Source of the DNA: DASRIA01 sp035650255
Lineage (GTDB): Bacteria > Actinomycetota > Thermoleophilia > Solirubrobacterales > JBBDJG01
Direction of reading: 5' to 3'
Length of the DNA: 62,700 nucleotides
NCBI GenBank assembly: GCA_035650255.1
Contig: DASRIA010000046.1
Span: forward strand, 1-62,700
Shown: one piece after another, positions 9,004-17,360 of the stretch
Layout: each line of letters begins with the position of its first letter
How positions within the stretch are numbered: position 1 is the stretch's first letter
Translations under genes and position numbers: made by a program
Notes under the pieces: generated by a model
What the model was told of the DNA's origin: nothing
The model's input: only the letters and a program-made list of their open reading frames with translations
Database searches by the model: none

Positions 9004-10196
9004 GCTGTTCCCTCCCCGCAGGGCACGGCTACAGCCGTGCCGGACTCCGCGTACGTGGCCCGGGTCTCGGCCACGAGCGCGGCGTAGATCTCCTCCATGC
9101 TCTCGCCGGCGTCCACGCGCCGGCGCTGTCGCTGCGCGCCGTTCCCGTCGGAGAGCATCCGGTCCAGATCGCTCAGATGGGCGTCGAGCCCGAGCGAGTC
9201 GCGCGCATCGGCCGTCCAGTCCACGAGCCGCTCCACCGCGGCCACGGCGGGAAGCTCCGCCCCGGCCTCCAGGTCGATGAGCTTGCCGTCCAGGCCGTAG
9301 CGCGTCGCGCGCCACAGGTTCTCCTCGATCATCCTGCGCGGCACCGCGGCGGGGACGCGCCCGGCGTCGTAGTCCAACGCCGCCTGTGCGACACACGCAG
9401 TGGCCAGCGCCAACAGAGCGGTGGACTCGCCCGCGCAGGACTGCGCGTCCATGATGCGGACCTCGACCGTGCCGTAGCTGAGATGGGGCCGGACGCTCCA
9501 CCAGATCTGCGTGGCCTCGACGATCGAGTTCGTCCGGTACAGGAAGTCGACGTAGGCCGAGTACGCGTCCCAGCTGCCGTAGTGATCGGGTATGCCGCAG
9601 CGCGGGAACATGCGGGTGAAGATCTCCGTGCGCGCGGAATGCAGTCCCGACAGCCTTCCCTCCGCGAACGGCGAGTTCGCCGATGCGGCGAGCAGCACGG
9701 GCAGCACCGGGCGCATCGCGTCGCACACCGCGACCGCGCGGTCCGGTCCGCGAACCCCGACGTGCACGTGGTTGCTGAAGGTGTTGTTGCGCCACGCGAC
9801 GTACTGCAGCTCGCCTTCGACCAGCCGGTAGTGCGGCGTGTCGATGATGCGCTGGTCCTGCCACGGACTCCACGGGTGCGTGCCGGCCGCCCCCAGCGTC
9901 ACGCCGCGCGCCGACGTCAGCGCGAAGAGGCGCCGCCGGTGCTCGTGCTGCCGTTCCAGTGCGTCTGCGAAGTCCTTGCCCTTGCCGGAGCGGATCTCGA
10001 TCTCGGAAGCGATCAGCTCGCCCGCGACCGCGTCGGCGAGGAGGTCGTCGCGCTCAGCCTGCTCCTTCAGCTCCTCGAACCGGTTGACCATCGAGAGCGT
10101 CTCCGGATCCAGGAGCGCGAACTCCTCCTCCAGGCCGACGGTGAAGTCGGTTGAGGCCTCGAAGATCTCCCTCGAGCGCTCGGCGTCGAACGGCAT
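9000..10196 (-). CDS. GCS2-type carboxylate-amine ligase (YbdK-like glutamate-cysteine ligase 2)
   Basis: ATP-dependent carboxylate-amine ligase of the glutamate-cysteine ligase type 2 family. Family marks are FTVGLEEEFALLDPETL near the N-terminus, a basic ASEIEIRSG segment, NTFSNHVHVGV, and GTVEVRIMDAQS in the second half. In other bacteria such proteins make gamma-glutamyl-cysteine weakly or ligate other amines, so the substrate is open. I prefer the ATG at 10196; an in-frame TTG lies six codons upstream (10214). The gene is co-transcribed with the DUF1844 gene. A site resembling a Rex operator lies about 60 bp upstream, which would tie expression to NADH/NAD+. Confidence 0.88.
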   Translation of the reverse strand: MPFDAERSREIFEASTDFTVGLEEEFALLDPETLSMVNRFEELKEQAERDDLLADAVAGELIASEIEIRSGKGKDFADALERQHEHRRRLFALTSARGVTLGAAGTHPWSPWQDQRIIDTPHYRLVEGELQYVAWRNNTFSNHVHVGVRGPDRAVAVCDAMRPVLPVLLAASANSPFAEGRLSGLHSARTEIFTRMFPRCGIPDHYGSWDAYSAYVDFLYRTNSIVEATQIWWSVRPHLSYGTVEVRIMDAQSCAGESTALLALATACVAQAALDYDAGRVPAAVPRRMIEENLWRATRYGLDGKLIDLEAGAELPAVAAVERLVDWTADARDSLGLDAHLSDLDRMLSDGNGAQRQRRRVDAGESMEEIYAALVAETRATYAESGTAVAVPCGEGTA

Positions 10197-10247
10197 CCCG
10201 GAAACCCTAGCCAACGGAGATTCCGGGTAGGCAAGGGGCGCCCGTGG

Positions 10248-10298
10248 CGAACTCTGTGAACCCGCTCACGACAGGTGTGAGCGAATCAACGGAGTTCG
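10248..10298. repeat. Nested palindromic element, copy A
   Basis: Outer arms CGAACTC/GAGTTCG enclose an inner perfect 7-bp stem CGCTCAC/GTGAGCG with loop GACAGGT. Related copies lie at 25397-25474 and 39689-39737. The third shares the loop exactly while its inner stem differs at two positions with compensating changes. The element lies between rex and the GCS2 ligase gene. Confidence 0.7.
10255..10270. promoter_or_regulatory. Candidate Rex operator
   Basis: TGTGAACCCGCTCACG differs from the streptomycete Rex operator pattern TGTGAACNNNTTCACA at two positions. It lies downstream of rex and 59-74 bp upstream of the ligase start, on the promoter side of that gene. It also forms part of the palindromic element, so the match could be a by-product of that repeat. 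Seen by eye only. Confidence 0.4.
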
Positions 10299-10323
10299 GG
10301 CCGGCTGCCCTACCTACCCCGGA

Positions 10324-11028
10324 TTACGTCAGGTAGAAGTACAGCGCGTACAGCAGGTCCACGGCGGGGCTCGACGTGTGCACCGTCACGTCCGGCGGGA
10401 CCTGGAGCAGGGCGTCGGAGTAGTTGAAGATGATCTTGACGCCGGCCTCGACGAGGTCGTCCGCGGTGCGCTGGGCGGCCGCCGCCGGCACCGCCAGCAC
10501 CCCGACGACGATGTCCTCGTCCTCGACGACGTCGCGCATGGTGTCGTAGGAGCGCACCTCGAGGCTCCCCACCTTCTTCCCGATGCGGCGAGGATCGACG
10601 TCGAAGATGGACACGACCCGGAAACCGTGGTCGGCGAAGATGTCGGAGCTGGCGATCGCCTGCCCCAGGTTGCCGGCGCCGAACAGCGCGATGTTGTGCT
10701 GCCCGGACGTGCGCAGGATCTTGCGGATCTGCGAGACGAGCGAGTCCACGTTGTAACCGACTCCGCGCTTGCCGAACTTCCCGAAGCCCGACAGGTCGCG
10801 CCTGATCTGGGTCGAGTTGATGTGCGTGTAGTCGGAGAGCTCCTGCGAGGAGATCGTGTCCTTGCCCATCTTGCGCGCCTGCGTGAGCACCTGGAGGTAG
10901 CGCGAGAGACGGGCCGCCACTCCCAGCGAGAGCCGGTCGCCGAACGGCTTGGGCTCGAGGCCCGCCGAGTCCGGGCCACCCAGGACATCGTCCCGCAGCC
11001 CCAGGTCCGCGCCGGCTTCGCGCGTCAC
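10324..11028 (-). CDS. rex: Redox-sensing transcriptional repressor Rex
   Basis: 234-residue DNA-binding sensor of the NADH/NAD+ ratio. Residues about 35-105 form the winged-helix domain (LSRYLQVLTQARKMGKDTIS, then STQIRRDLSGFGKFGKRGVG). Residues about 110-220 form the Rossmann domain with GAGNLGQAI and an acidic FDVDPRRIG. The end DLLYALYFYL is the domain-swapped C-terminal helix typical of Rex dimers. About 35 extra N-terminal residues precede the conserved core, so a later start is possible. The gene overlaps the upstream redoxin gene by four bases (ATGA), an arrangement also known from other actinobacteria, where hemA usually follows. Here it does not. Confidence 0.95.
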   Translation of the reverse strand: MTREAGADLGLRDDVLGGPDSAGLEPKPFGDRLSLGVAARLSRYLQVLTQARKMGKDTISSQELSDYTHINSTQIRRDLSGFGKFGKRGVGYNVDSLVSQIRKILRTSGQHNIALFGAGNLGQAIASSDIFADHGFRVVSIFDVDPRRIGKKVGSLEVRSYDTMRDVVEDEDIVVGVLAVPAAAAQRTADDLVEAGVKIIFNYSDALLQVPPDVTVHTSSPAVDLLYALYFYLT

Positions 11029-11276
11029 GTCGCGGCCCCGGCGGCGGTCAGGCGGCTCTCCAGCTCACCCTCGTCGACCACGTACTCCCATGCTTCCTCA
11101 CCGTCGACGAGCACGACCGGTATCCGCTCCCCGTAGCGTTCTGCGAGTTGCCTGTCGGTGCGGATGTCGATCACCTCGAGCTGGAACGGGGCGCGTGCGC
11201 GCACTCGCTCCAGCGCGGCGTGGGCCTCGTCGCACAGGGTGCAGTCAGGCTTCGTGTAGAGGGTCAGCGTCGGCAT
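11025..11276 (-). CDS. Glutaredoxin-like thiol protein (DUF836 type)
   Basis: 83-residue thioredoxin-fold protein. It begins TLTLYTKPDCTLCDEAH with a CxxC (CTLC) redox motif at the usual N-terminal place, and has a cis-proline region ERIPVVLVDG. Small glutaredoxin-like proteins of this type commonly precede rex or hemA in actinobacteria. The stop overlaps the rex start, so both are made together. It may be a reductant in the same redox response, but its partner is unknown. The ATG at 11276 has no strong ribosome-binding site. Confidence 0.85.
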   Translation of the reverse strand: MPTLTLYTKPDCTLCDEAHAALERVRARAPFQLEVIDIRTDRQLAERYGERIPVVLVDGEEAWEYVVDEGELESRLTAAGAAT

Positions 11277-11294
11277 GGCTCAGGTTGCAACGGC

Positions 11295-11317
11295 CGCGCA
11301 GCCTAATTAACTGCGCG
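11295..11317. terminator. Hairpin after tsaD
   Basis: CGCGCAG, a nine-base A/T-rich loop, then CTGCGCG, placed immediately beyond the tsaD stop codon. It probably ends or attenuates the tsa operon before the redoxin-rex pair. The A/T-rich loop (TTAATTAGG on the minus strand) could also hold a -10 element for that pair. Confidence 0.5.
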
Positions 11318-12312
<995 letters not shown>

Positions 12313-12334
<22 letters not shown>

Positions 12335-12816
12335 ATGATGAGCGCGTCCTCGTTGTTGTCGTGGTAGTAGCGGCGCCTGATGCCGGCCGTGCGGAACCCG
12401 AACGACTCGTACATGCGGATCGCCTCGGCGTTCGACACGCGAACCTCCAGCGTGTAGCGGTCGTGGTCGCCCGCTTCCTCGAGCAGGTGCTCGATCAGCG
12501 ACGTGGCGACGCCGATGCGGCGATGAGTCTCGTGCACCGCGATGTTCATCACGTGCCAGACCGTGTGGTACCGCGAGCAGATCAGATACCCGATCAGCTC
12601 GCCGTCGTAGAACGCGCCCGCGCAGATGCTCGACGGCTTGGAGAGCTCCAGCACGAACATCGCCAGCGACCAGGGCGCCGGGAACGAGCGCCGCTCGATC
12701 GAGATCACGTCGGGCAGGTCCCCGTAGCCCAGCCGGCGGATCGTCAGGCCGGTGCGCTCAGCTGCCCCCGCTCCCAGCGGGATCGTCGATTCGAGCGCTT
12801 CTGGTGACCTCTGCAT
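12313..12816 (-). CDS. rimI: Ribosomal-protein-alanine N-acetyltransferase RimI (GNAT)
   Basis: 167-residue GNAT-fold acetyltransferase. Conserved parts are SIERRSFPAPWS (N-terminal acceptor-site motif), VMNIAVHETHRRIGVATSLIEHL (acetyl-CoA pyrophosphate-binding R/Q-x-x-G-x-G/A variant) and ALEVRVSNAEAIRMYESFGF-like beta-6/alpha-4. In the Rim family the substrate is the N-terminal alanine of S18, though actinobacterial members can be broader. The ATG lies 59 bases inside tsaB, so the real start may be somewhat later. Its place between tsaB and tsaD is a common actinobacterial arrangement. Confidence 0.92.
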
Positions 12817-13492
12817 CCGGCACCCTCACGTAGACCGGGTTGACTGACTCCGGAGCAACCGGTTCGACCGCCATTCCGAGCCGGCAGATCTGCACGGCGC
12901 TGACCGCGTGCAGGCCCGACTCCGGAGCAGCGACCGCGATCCCGGCAGCCTCCAGGCTTGAGCGCGATTCTAGCGCCCAGTCTCCCGCCGCCAGCGGCGA
13001 AGGCGTCACCTCACGTACCCGGGCCAGGAGGTCTTCGCGGTCGAGCGCCACCGGCCCCCAGTCCAGCTCGAGTGGCGCCGCCGCCCGGTACAGGGAGGCG
13101 AAGACCTGCCTGCGCTTGGCGTCGATCAGCGGCAGCAGCGGCCGTCCGGGCGCGGCCTCGGCCGCGAGGCCGGCCGCCAGGGCCTCGAGCGACGAGACCG
13201 GGTGCAGCGGCACGCGCAGCCCCTGGGCGAGGCCGCGCGCGGTCGCGACGCCGATGCGCAGGCCGGTGAAGGTGCCCGGGCCGATGCCGACGGCGATGGC
13301 CCGCACGTCGTCCCAGCCCGAGCCGGCCTGGTCGAGCAGCCCGGCCAGGAGCGGCAGCAGCTCCGCCGAGTGGTCGGGCGGTGCCGTCAGCCGCGCGGCA
13401 TCGGGAGCCGGAGTGCACACCGGCTCGCCGTCGGCGGGGATCACGCACGCGGTCGTGACCGGCATCGAGGTGTCGAAGCCGACCACCGTCAT
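12758..13492 (-). CDS. tsaB: tRNA t6A modification protein TsaB
   Basis: 244-residue ASKHA-fold partner of TsaD with the N-terminal pattern VVGFDTSMPVTTACV and the family signature VGIGPGTFTGLRIGVATARG. TsaB forms the TsaB-TsaD-TsaE complex that modifies A37 of tRNA. Its C-terminal half is variable, as usual in this family. The start overlaps the tsaE stop (ATGA, 13489-13492), giving translational coupling, and its end overlaps rimI. Confidence 0.95.
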   Translation of the reverse strand: MTVVGFDTSMPVTTACVIPADGEPVCTPAPDAARLTAPPDHSAELLPLLAGLLDQAGSGWDDVRAIAVGIGPGTFTGLRIGVATARGLAQGLRVPLHPVSSLEALAAGLAAEAAPGRPLLPLIDAKRRQVFASLYRAAAPLELDWGPVALDREDLLARVREVTPSPLAAGDWALESRSSLEAAGIAVAAPESGLHAVSAVQICRLGMAVEPVAPESVNPVYVRVPDAEVTRSARIDDPAGSGGS

Positions 13493-13947
13493 GCCGACCG
13501 CAGAGCCGCGACCACGGCTGCGCTTCCCGACGCTCTGATGAGACGGCGATCGCCGCCCTCATGTGACAGCTCGAGCTCCAGCACGACCCGCTCGCGCTCG
13601 ATCCACGGCAGCCCGGCCCCCGGCCACTCGACGAACGCCACCCGCTCGGGCGTCAGGTAGTCGGCCAGCAGGGCCGGGTCCTCGTTCTGGAGGCTCTCCA
13701 GCCGGAAGAGGTCCACGTGGGCCACCGGAACAGGGCCCGCATAGGCCTGGCCGATCGTGAAGGACGGGCTCGTAACGCGATCCGTGACTCCCAGCGCGCG
13801 GCACGCGCCGCGCACGAAGGTCGTCTTGCCGGTGCCGACGTCGCCGGAGATCAGCACCACGTCCCCCGGTGCAAGCGTGTGCGCAACCGCCGCCGCCACC
13901 GCTTCGGTGCCGCCCGGCGACGTGGTCTCGAGCTCCGCCCGCTCCAT
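13489..13947 (-). CDS. tsaE: tRNA t6A modification ATPase TsaE
   Basis: 152-residue P-loop ATPase. The Walker A GDVGTGKTTFVRG is near residue 34, the switch region SPSFTIGQAY follows, and the acidic HVDLFRL and FVEWPGAG segments are typical of TsaE. It drives turnover of the TsaB-TsaD complex. It is the first gene of the tsa run, 28 bp beyond the glycosylase stop, so transcription may continue from that gene. Confidence 0.95.
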   Translation of the reverse strand: MERAELETTSPGGTEAVAAAVAHTLAPGDVVLISGDVGTGKTTFVRGACRALGVTDRVTSPSFTIGQAYAGPVPVAHVDLFRLESLQNEDPALLADYLTPERVAFVEWPGAGLPWIERERVVLELELSHEGGDRRLIRASGSAAVVAALRSA

Positions 13948-13975
13948 CGCGGGCAGAGTAGTGACGGGCCGGACC

Positions 13976-14677
13976 CTAGAAGAGGCCCAGCTGATCGGCC
14001 GGCGGCAGCTCCCCGGCAGCGCCGACGGCGGCCAGCTGCGGCTCCGGCTCGGGCACCGGCTCGGGCTCCTCGCCCGGAAGCCGCTGCCCGAGCAGGTCGG
14101 GCAGCGCGGCGATGTCGGCGCGCAGCTGCTCGAGCATGGCCGGCGTGTAGAGCGCTGCGGCGGGGTGGAAGATCGGGTAGAGAAAGACGTTGCGGCCGCC
14201 GATCTCGCGCAGCTGCGGGACGCCGCGGACCCTGGTGATGCCCTGCGGGCTGCCTGACAGCAGCTTCGTCGCGAAGTTGCCCAGCGAGCAGATCACGCGC
14301 GGCTGGATCAACGCGATCTGCTGGAACAGGTGTCCCTCGCACGCCTCGATCTCGAGTGGCTGCGGGTCCCGGTTGCCGGGCGGCCGGCACTTCAGGACAT
14401 TGGCGATGAACACCTGCTTGCGCACCAGGCCGATCTCCCCGAGCAGCTGGTCGAGCAGCTTGCCGGCGCGTCCCACGAACGGCTTGCCCTGCTGGTCCTC
14501 GTTGAAGCCCGGCGCCTCGCCGACGAACATCAGGTCGGCGTCGGGGTCACCGGTGCCGAACACGACGTTCGTGCGGCCCTCGGCCAGCGGGCACTTCGTG
14601 CAGTCGGAGAGCTCGTGGTAGAACGCGACGAGGTCGCTGCGACGGGATTCCTTTTCAGTGGCAGCCACAGGAACCAC
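13976..14677 (-). CDS. Family 4 (Fe-S) uracil-DNA glycosylase
   Basis: About 233 residues. Removes uracil from DNA. The [4Fe-4S] family marks are present: DCTKCPLAEGRTNVVFG near the N-terminus, the catalytic-site motif GEAPGFNEDQQGKPFVGRAG, NVLKCRPPGNRDP carrying a further cluster cysteine, and IFHPAAALY near the C-terminal active-site loop. A C-terminal Pro-Glu repeat (about residues 205-220) ends in DQLGLF, which resembles a sliding-clamp-binding peptide; that reading is inference. The GTG at 14677 is chosen because GGAGG lies eight bases upstream. The start overlaps fmdB by 23 bases. Confidence 0.93.
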   Translation of the reverse strand: MVPVAATEKESRRSDLVAFYHELSDCTKCPLAEGRTNVVFGTGDPDADLMFVGEAPGFNEDQQGKPFVGRAGKLLDQLLGEIGLVRKQVFIANVLKCRPPGNRDPQPLEIEACEGHLFQQIALIQPRVICSLGNFATKLLSGSPQGITRVRGVPQLREIGGRNVFLYPIFHPAAALYTPAMLEQLRADIAALPDLLGQRLPGEEPEPVPEPEPQLAAVGAAGELPPADQLGLF

Positions 14678-14888
14678 CGCAGCATCCTCCGCTCGGCCCG
14701 GCCGGCGCCTGCGACATCGCACGGGCGAGGTCGCTGCCGCCGGACACAGAGCGCACGCTGAACGCCGACATCAGCCTGTCGGCACGCCGCGATCCGCACT
14801 CGGGGCAGGCGGCAGATGGATCTGCCGCCCGCACGAGCTCTTCGAACCGATGGTCGCAGTCTCGACAGGAGAACTCGTAGATGGGCAC
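14655..14888 (-). CDS. FmdB-family zinc ribbon protein
   Basis: 77-residue small protein beginning (GTG) PIYEFSCRDCDHRFEELV, with CxxC at the start and CPECGS about 20 residues later. Together these form one zinc ribbon of the FmdB putative regulatory family. The tail GGCCGGSCGCH adds four cysteines and a histidine, more than the usual ending and possibly a second metal site. It precedes and overlaps the uracil-DNA glycosylase gene. Function is unknown across the family. Confidence 0.88.
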   Translation of the reverse strand: MPIYEFSCRDCDHRFEELVRAADPSAACPECGSRRADRLMSAFSVRSVSGGSDLARAMSQAPAGPSGGCCGGSCGCH

Positions 14889-14918
14889 GGCGTCAGCGAT
14901 GCTAGGGGTGGTTACGGA

Positions 14919-14979
14919 TAGAAATCTACCGCCGCCACCGCGCTTTCCGGTGGTTGCGGGATCAGCGATATTATTTCTA
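14919..14979. other. Nested inverted repeat in the fmdB/panC divergent region
   Basis: Outer arms TAGAAAT (14919-14925) and ATTTCTA (14973-14979) enclose CCACCG-N7-CGGTGG (14935-14953), roughly on the same centre. The region is unusually A/T-rich for this genome and includes TATTAT at 14969-14974. It could be an operator, overlapping promoters, or the leader structure of either gene. Confidence 0.45.
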
Positions 14980-15107
14980 ACAGCCCATGCCCTTCGACGG
15001 CCGTCACCTACGGGGATGGACCGGCGGAAATCACGGCGGGGGCGTTCATCAGGTATCCGTCTGGTATCTCCGGTGAGGGAACTGGAACGGCGAAAAGGAA
15101 CAGACAC

Positions 15108-15992
15108 ATGAGGACCGTGCACACGGTGGCCGAACTGCGCCGCGCGGTCGCGGACGTGCGCGCGGCCGGCAGCTCGATCGGCCTCGTCCCCACGATGGGC
15201 TCGCTGCACGAGGGCCACCTCAGCCTCGTGCGCCGCGCCGCCGCCGATTGCGGGTTCGTGATCGTGAGCTTGTTCGTCAACCCCGCTCAGTTCGGTCCGG
15301 ACGAGGACTACGAGCGCTATCCGCGCGACGAGGAGCGCGATGCCGCGCTGGCCGCCGACGCCGGTGCGGACCTGCTGTTCGCACCCACGGTGCGCGAGGT
15401 GTATCCGGACGGCTTTGCGACCACGGTCTCCGTGGCAGGCCTGACGGAGGTCCTCTGCGGGGCGCCCGGGAGCCGCGGCGCGTCTCACTTCGACGGCGTC
15501 GCGACCGTCGTCACGAAGCTGCTGCACATGTGCGAGCCGGACGCCGCGTACTTCGGCCAGAAGGACTACCAGCAGTCCCTCGTGATCCGCAGGGTTGTCC
15601 GGGACCTCGACATGCAGGTGAGGATCGAGGTCTGCCCCACCGTGCGGGACGGCGACGGGCTCGCGCTCAGCTCTCGCAACGATTACCTCTCCCCGGCCGA
15701 CCGCGAGCGCGCGCTGTCGCTGGGCCGCGCGCTGCGCAGCGCCGAGCGAGTCGCAGCCGAGGGCGGAACCCGCGAGGACGTCACCGCCGCCGCCCGCGCC
15801 GAGCTGGACGCCGCCGGAGTCGAGCCCGAGTATCTCGAGGTCCTTGCTGCCTCGGACCTGTCGGGCCCCGCGTGGACGCCGGGCGAGCAGATCGTGCTCG
15901 CGATCGCGGCGCAGGTCGGCCCCGCGCGGCTGATCGACAACACCCTGATCCAGCTTCCAGTCCGCAATCCGGAGCCGGCGGTCGCCGGCTAG
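15108..15992 (+). CDS. panC: Pantothenate synthetase
   Basis: 294-residue ATP-dependent ligase joining pantoate and beta-alanine to give pantothenate. The class I nucleotidyl-transfer motif is LVPTMGSLHEGHLSLVRRA (HxGH); further marks are FVNPAQFGPDEDYERYPR, FGQKDYQQ and the KMSKS-like SSRNDYLS. Length is normal. ATG at 15108 has AAAAGGA seven bases upstream. First gene of a panC-panD-panB operon, which gathers the coenzyme A precursor steps in one transcript. Confidence 0.97.
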   Translation: MRTVHTVAELRRAVADVRAAGSSIGLVPTMGSLHEGHLSLVRRAAADCGFVIVSLFVNPAQFGPDEDYERYPRDEERDAALAADAGADLLFAPTVREVYPDGFATTVSVAGLTEVLCGAPGSRGASHFDGVATVVTKLLHMCEPDAAYFGQKDYQQSLVIRRVVRDLDMQVRIEVCPTVRDGDGLALSSRNDYLSPADRERALSLGRALRSAERVAAEGGTREDVTAAARAELDAAGVEPEYLEVLAASDLSGPAWTPGEQIVLAIAAQVGPARLIDNTLIQLPVRNPEPAVAG

Positions 15993-16006
15993 ACCAAAGG
16001 ACGGCG

Positions 16007-16402
16007 ATGCAGAGACACATGCTGAAGTCCAAGATCCACCGGGCGACCGTGACGGGGTGCGAGCTCCACTATGCGGGCAGCGTCACGATCGACGCCCACT
16101 TGATGGAGAGCGCCGACCTGCTGCCCGGCGAGATGGTGCACGTGCTCGACATCGACAACGGCGCGCGGTTCGAGACCTACGTGATCGAAGGCGAGCGCGG
16201 CAGCGGCGACATGTGCCTGAACGGCGCGGCGGCGCGGCTCGTGCAGCCCGGGGACCGCGTGATCGTCGTGTCCTACGCGGTGTACGACGAGGAAGAGCTC
16301 GCGGCGCACGTCCCGAAGGTCGTGCACGTGGACGAGCGCAACGCGATCGTGCGCGTCGACGGCGACCCGTCCTCGCTCCCGTTCGCGGAGGTCGGGCGAT
16401 GA
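16007..16402 (+). CDS. panD: Aspartate 1-decarboxylase precursor
   Basis: 131-residue pyruvoyl enzyme that converts aspartate to beta-alanine. Starting at the ATG at 16007 (AAAGGA upstream) puts the self-cleavage pair Gly24-Ser25 (HYAGSVTID) at the same numbers as in Escherichia coli, which supports this start. LHRATVTGCELHY-type N-terminus, FETYVIEG and MCLNGAAARLVQPGD are conserved. The stop overlaps the panB start (ATGA). Confidence 0.97.
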   Translation: MQRHMLKSKIHRATVTGCELHYAGSVTIDAHLMESADLLPGEMVHVLDIDNGARFETYVIEGERGSGDMCLNGAAARLVQPGDRVIVVSYAVYDEEELAAHVPKVVHVDERNAIVRVDGDPSSLPFAEVGR

Positions 16403-17346
16403 GCACCGAGCCGCGCACCCCCGACGCGCCTCCCTCCGGCCGCCGGCCGGTCACGATCCCACAGCTCGCGGAGATGAAGCGGGCGGGCGAGCCGATCGTG
16501 ATGATGACCGCATACGACTTTCCCAGCGCCCAGGTCGCAGAGGAGGCCGGCGTCGACCTGGTGCTGGTCGGCGACACCGCCGCGATGACGGTGCTCGGCT
16601 ATGACTCGACGGTCCCCGTCTCGATGGACGAGATGGTGATGCTCGCGAGCGCCGTGCGGCGCGGGGCACACACTCCGCTCGTGATCGGCGACCTGCCGTT
16701 CGGCTCGTACCAGAGCTCCAACGAGCAGGCCGTGCGGTCCGCGGTCCGCTATCTGAAGGAGGCGGGCTGCGACGCCGTCAAGCTCGAGATGGCGGGCGTG
16801 TCGGGAGCGGTGGCCGACAAGGCCGAGTCCGTGGCCCGCGCCCGGGCGATCGTGTCCGCCGGCATCCCGGTGATGGGCCACGTGGGCCTCACACCCCAGA
16901 GCGCATCCGCGCTCGGCGGGTACCGCACCCAGGGCCGGACCATGCAGCAGGCGGTCCAGGTCGCCGACGACGCGCTCGCGCTGCAGGACGCCGGCTGCTT
17001 CGCGGTCGTGTTCGAGGCCGTTCCGGGAGCGGTCACCGAGGTGATCATGGACCGGATGCGGATTCCCGTGATCGGCATCGGCGCCGGGGCGTCCACCGAC
17101 GGGCAGGTGCTCGTCTTCCACGACCTGCTGGGCCTGTACGAGGGTCACACCCCGAGGTTCGTGAAGCGGTTCGCCGAGGTGAAGCGCGAAATGGTGGACG
17201 GCGTCCGCGCATACGCCGAGGAGGTGCGCGAGCGCCGGTTCCCGGCCGCCGAGCACACCTACTCGATCGACCCCGAGGAGCTGGAGCGCTTCCAGGAGGT
17301 GATCGCCCCGGGCAAGCCCTGGGACGCCGCCGACTTCATGGGCTGA
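16399..17346 (+). CDS. panB: 3-methyl-2-oxobutanoate hydroxymethyltransferase
   Basis: 315-residue TIM-barrel enzyme that forms ketopantoate from alpha-ketoisovalerate and methylene-tetrahydrofolate. Conserved parts are MTAYDFPSAQVAEEAG, VLVGDTAAMTVLGY, the metal-binding DLPFGSYQ, KLEMAG, PVMGHVGLTPQS and IGIGAGASTDGQVLVFHD. It starts four bases inside panD. An 18-residue proline-rich N-terminal extension precedes the core. Last gene of the pan operon; the gene after it is convergent. Confidence 0.97.
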   Translation: MSTEPRTPDAPPSGRRPVTIPQLAEMKRAGEPIVMMTAYDFPSAQVAEEAGVDLVLVGDTAAMTVLGYDSTVPVSMDEMVMLASAVRRGAHTPLVIGDLPFGSYQSSNEQAVRSAVRYLKEAGCDAVKLEMAGVSGAVADKAESVARARAIVSAGIPVMGHVGLTPQSASALGGYRTQGRTMQQAVQVADDALALQDAGCFAVVFEAVPGAVTEVIMDRMRIPVIGIGAGASTDGQVLVFHDLLGLYEGHTPRFVKRFAEVKREMVDGVRAYAEEVRERRFPAAEHTYSIDPEELERFQEVIAPGKPWDAADFMG

Positions 17347-17360
17347 GCGCAAGGCCAGCC

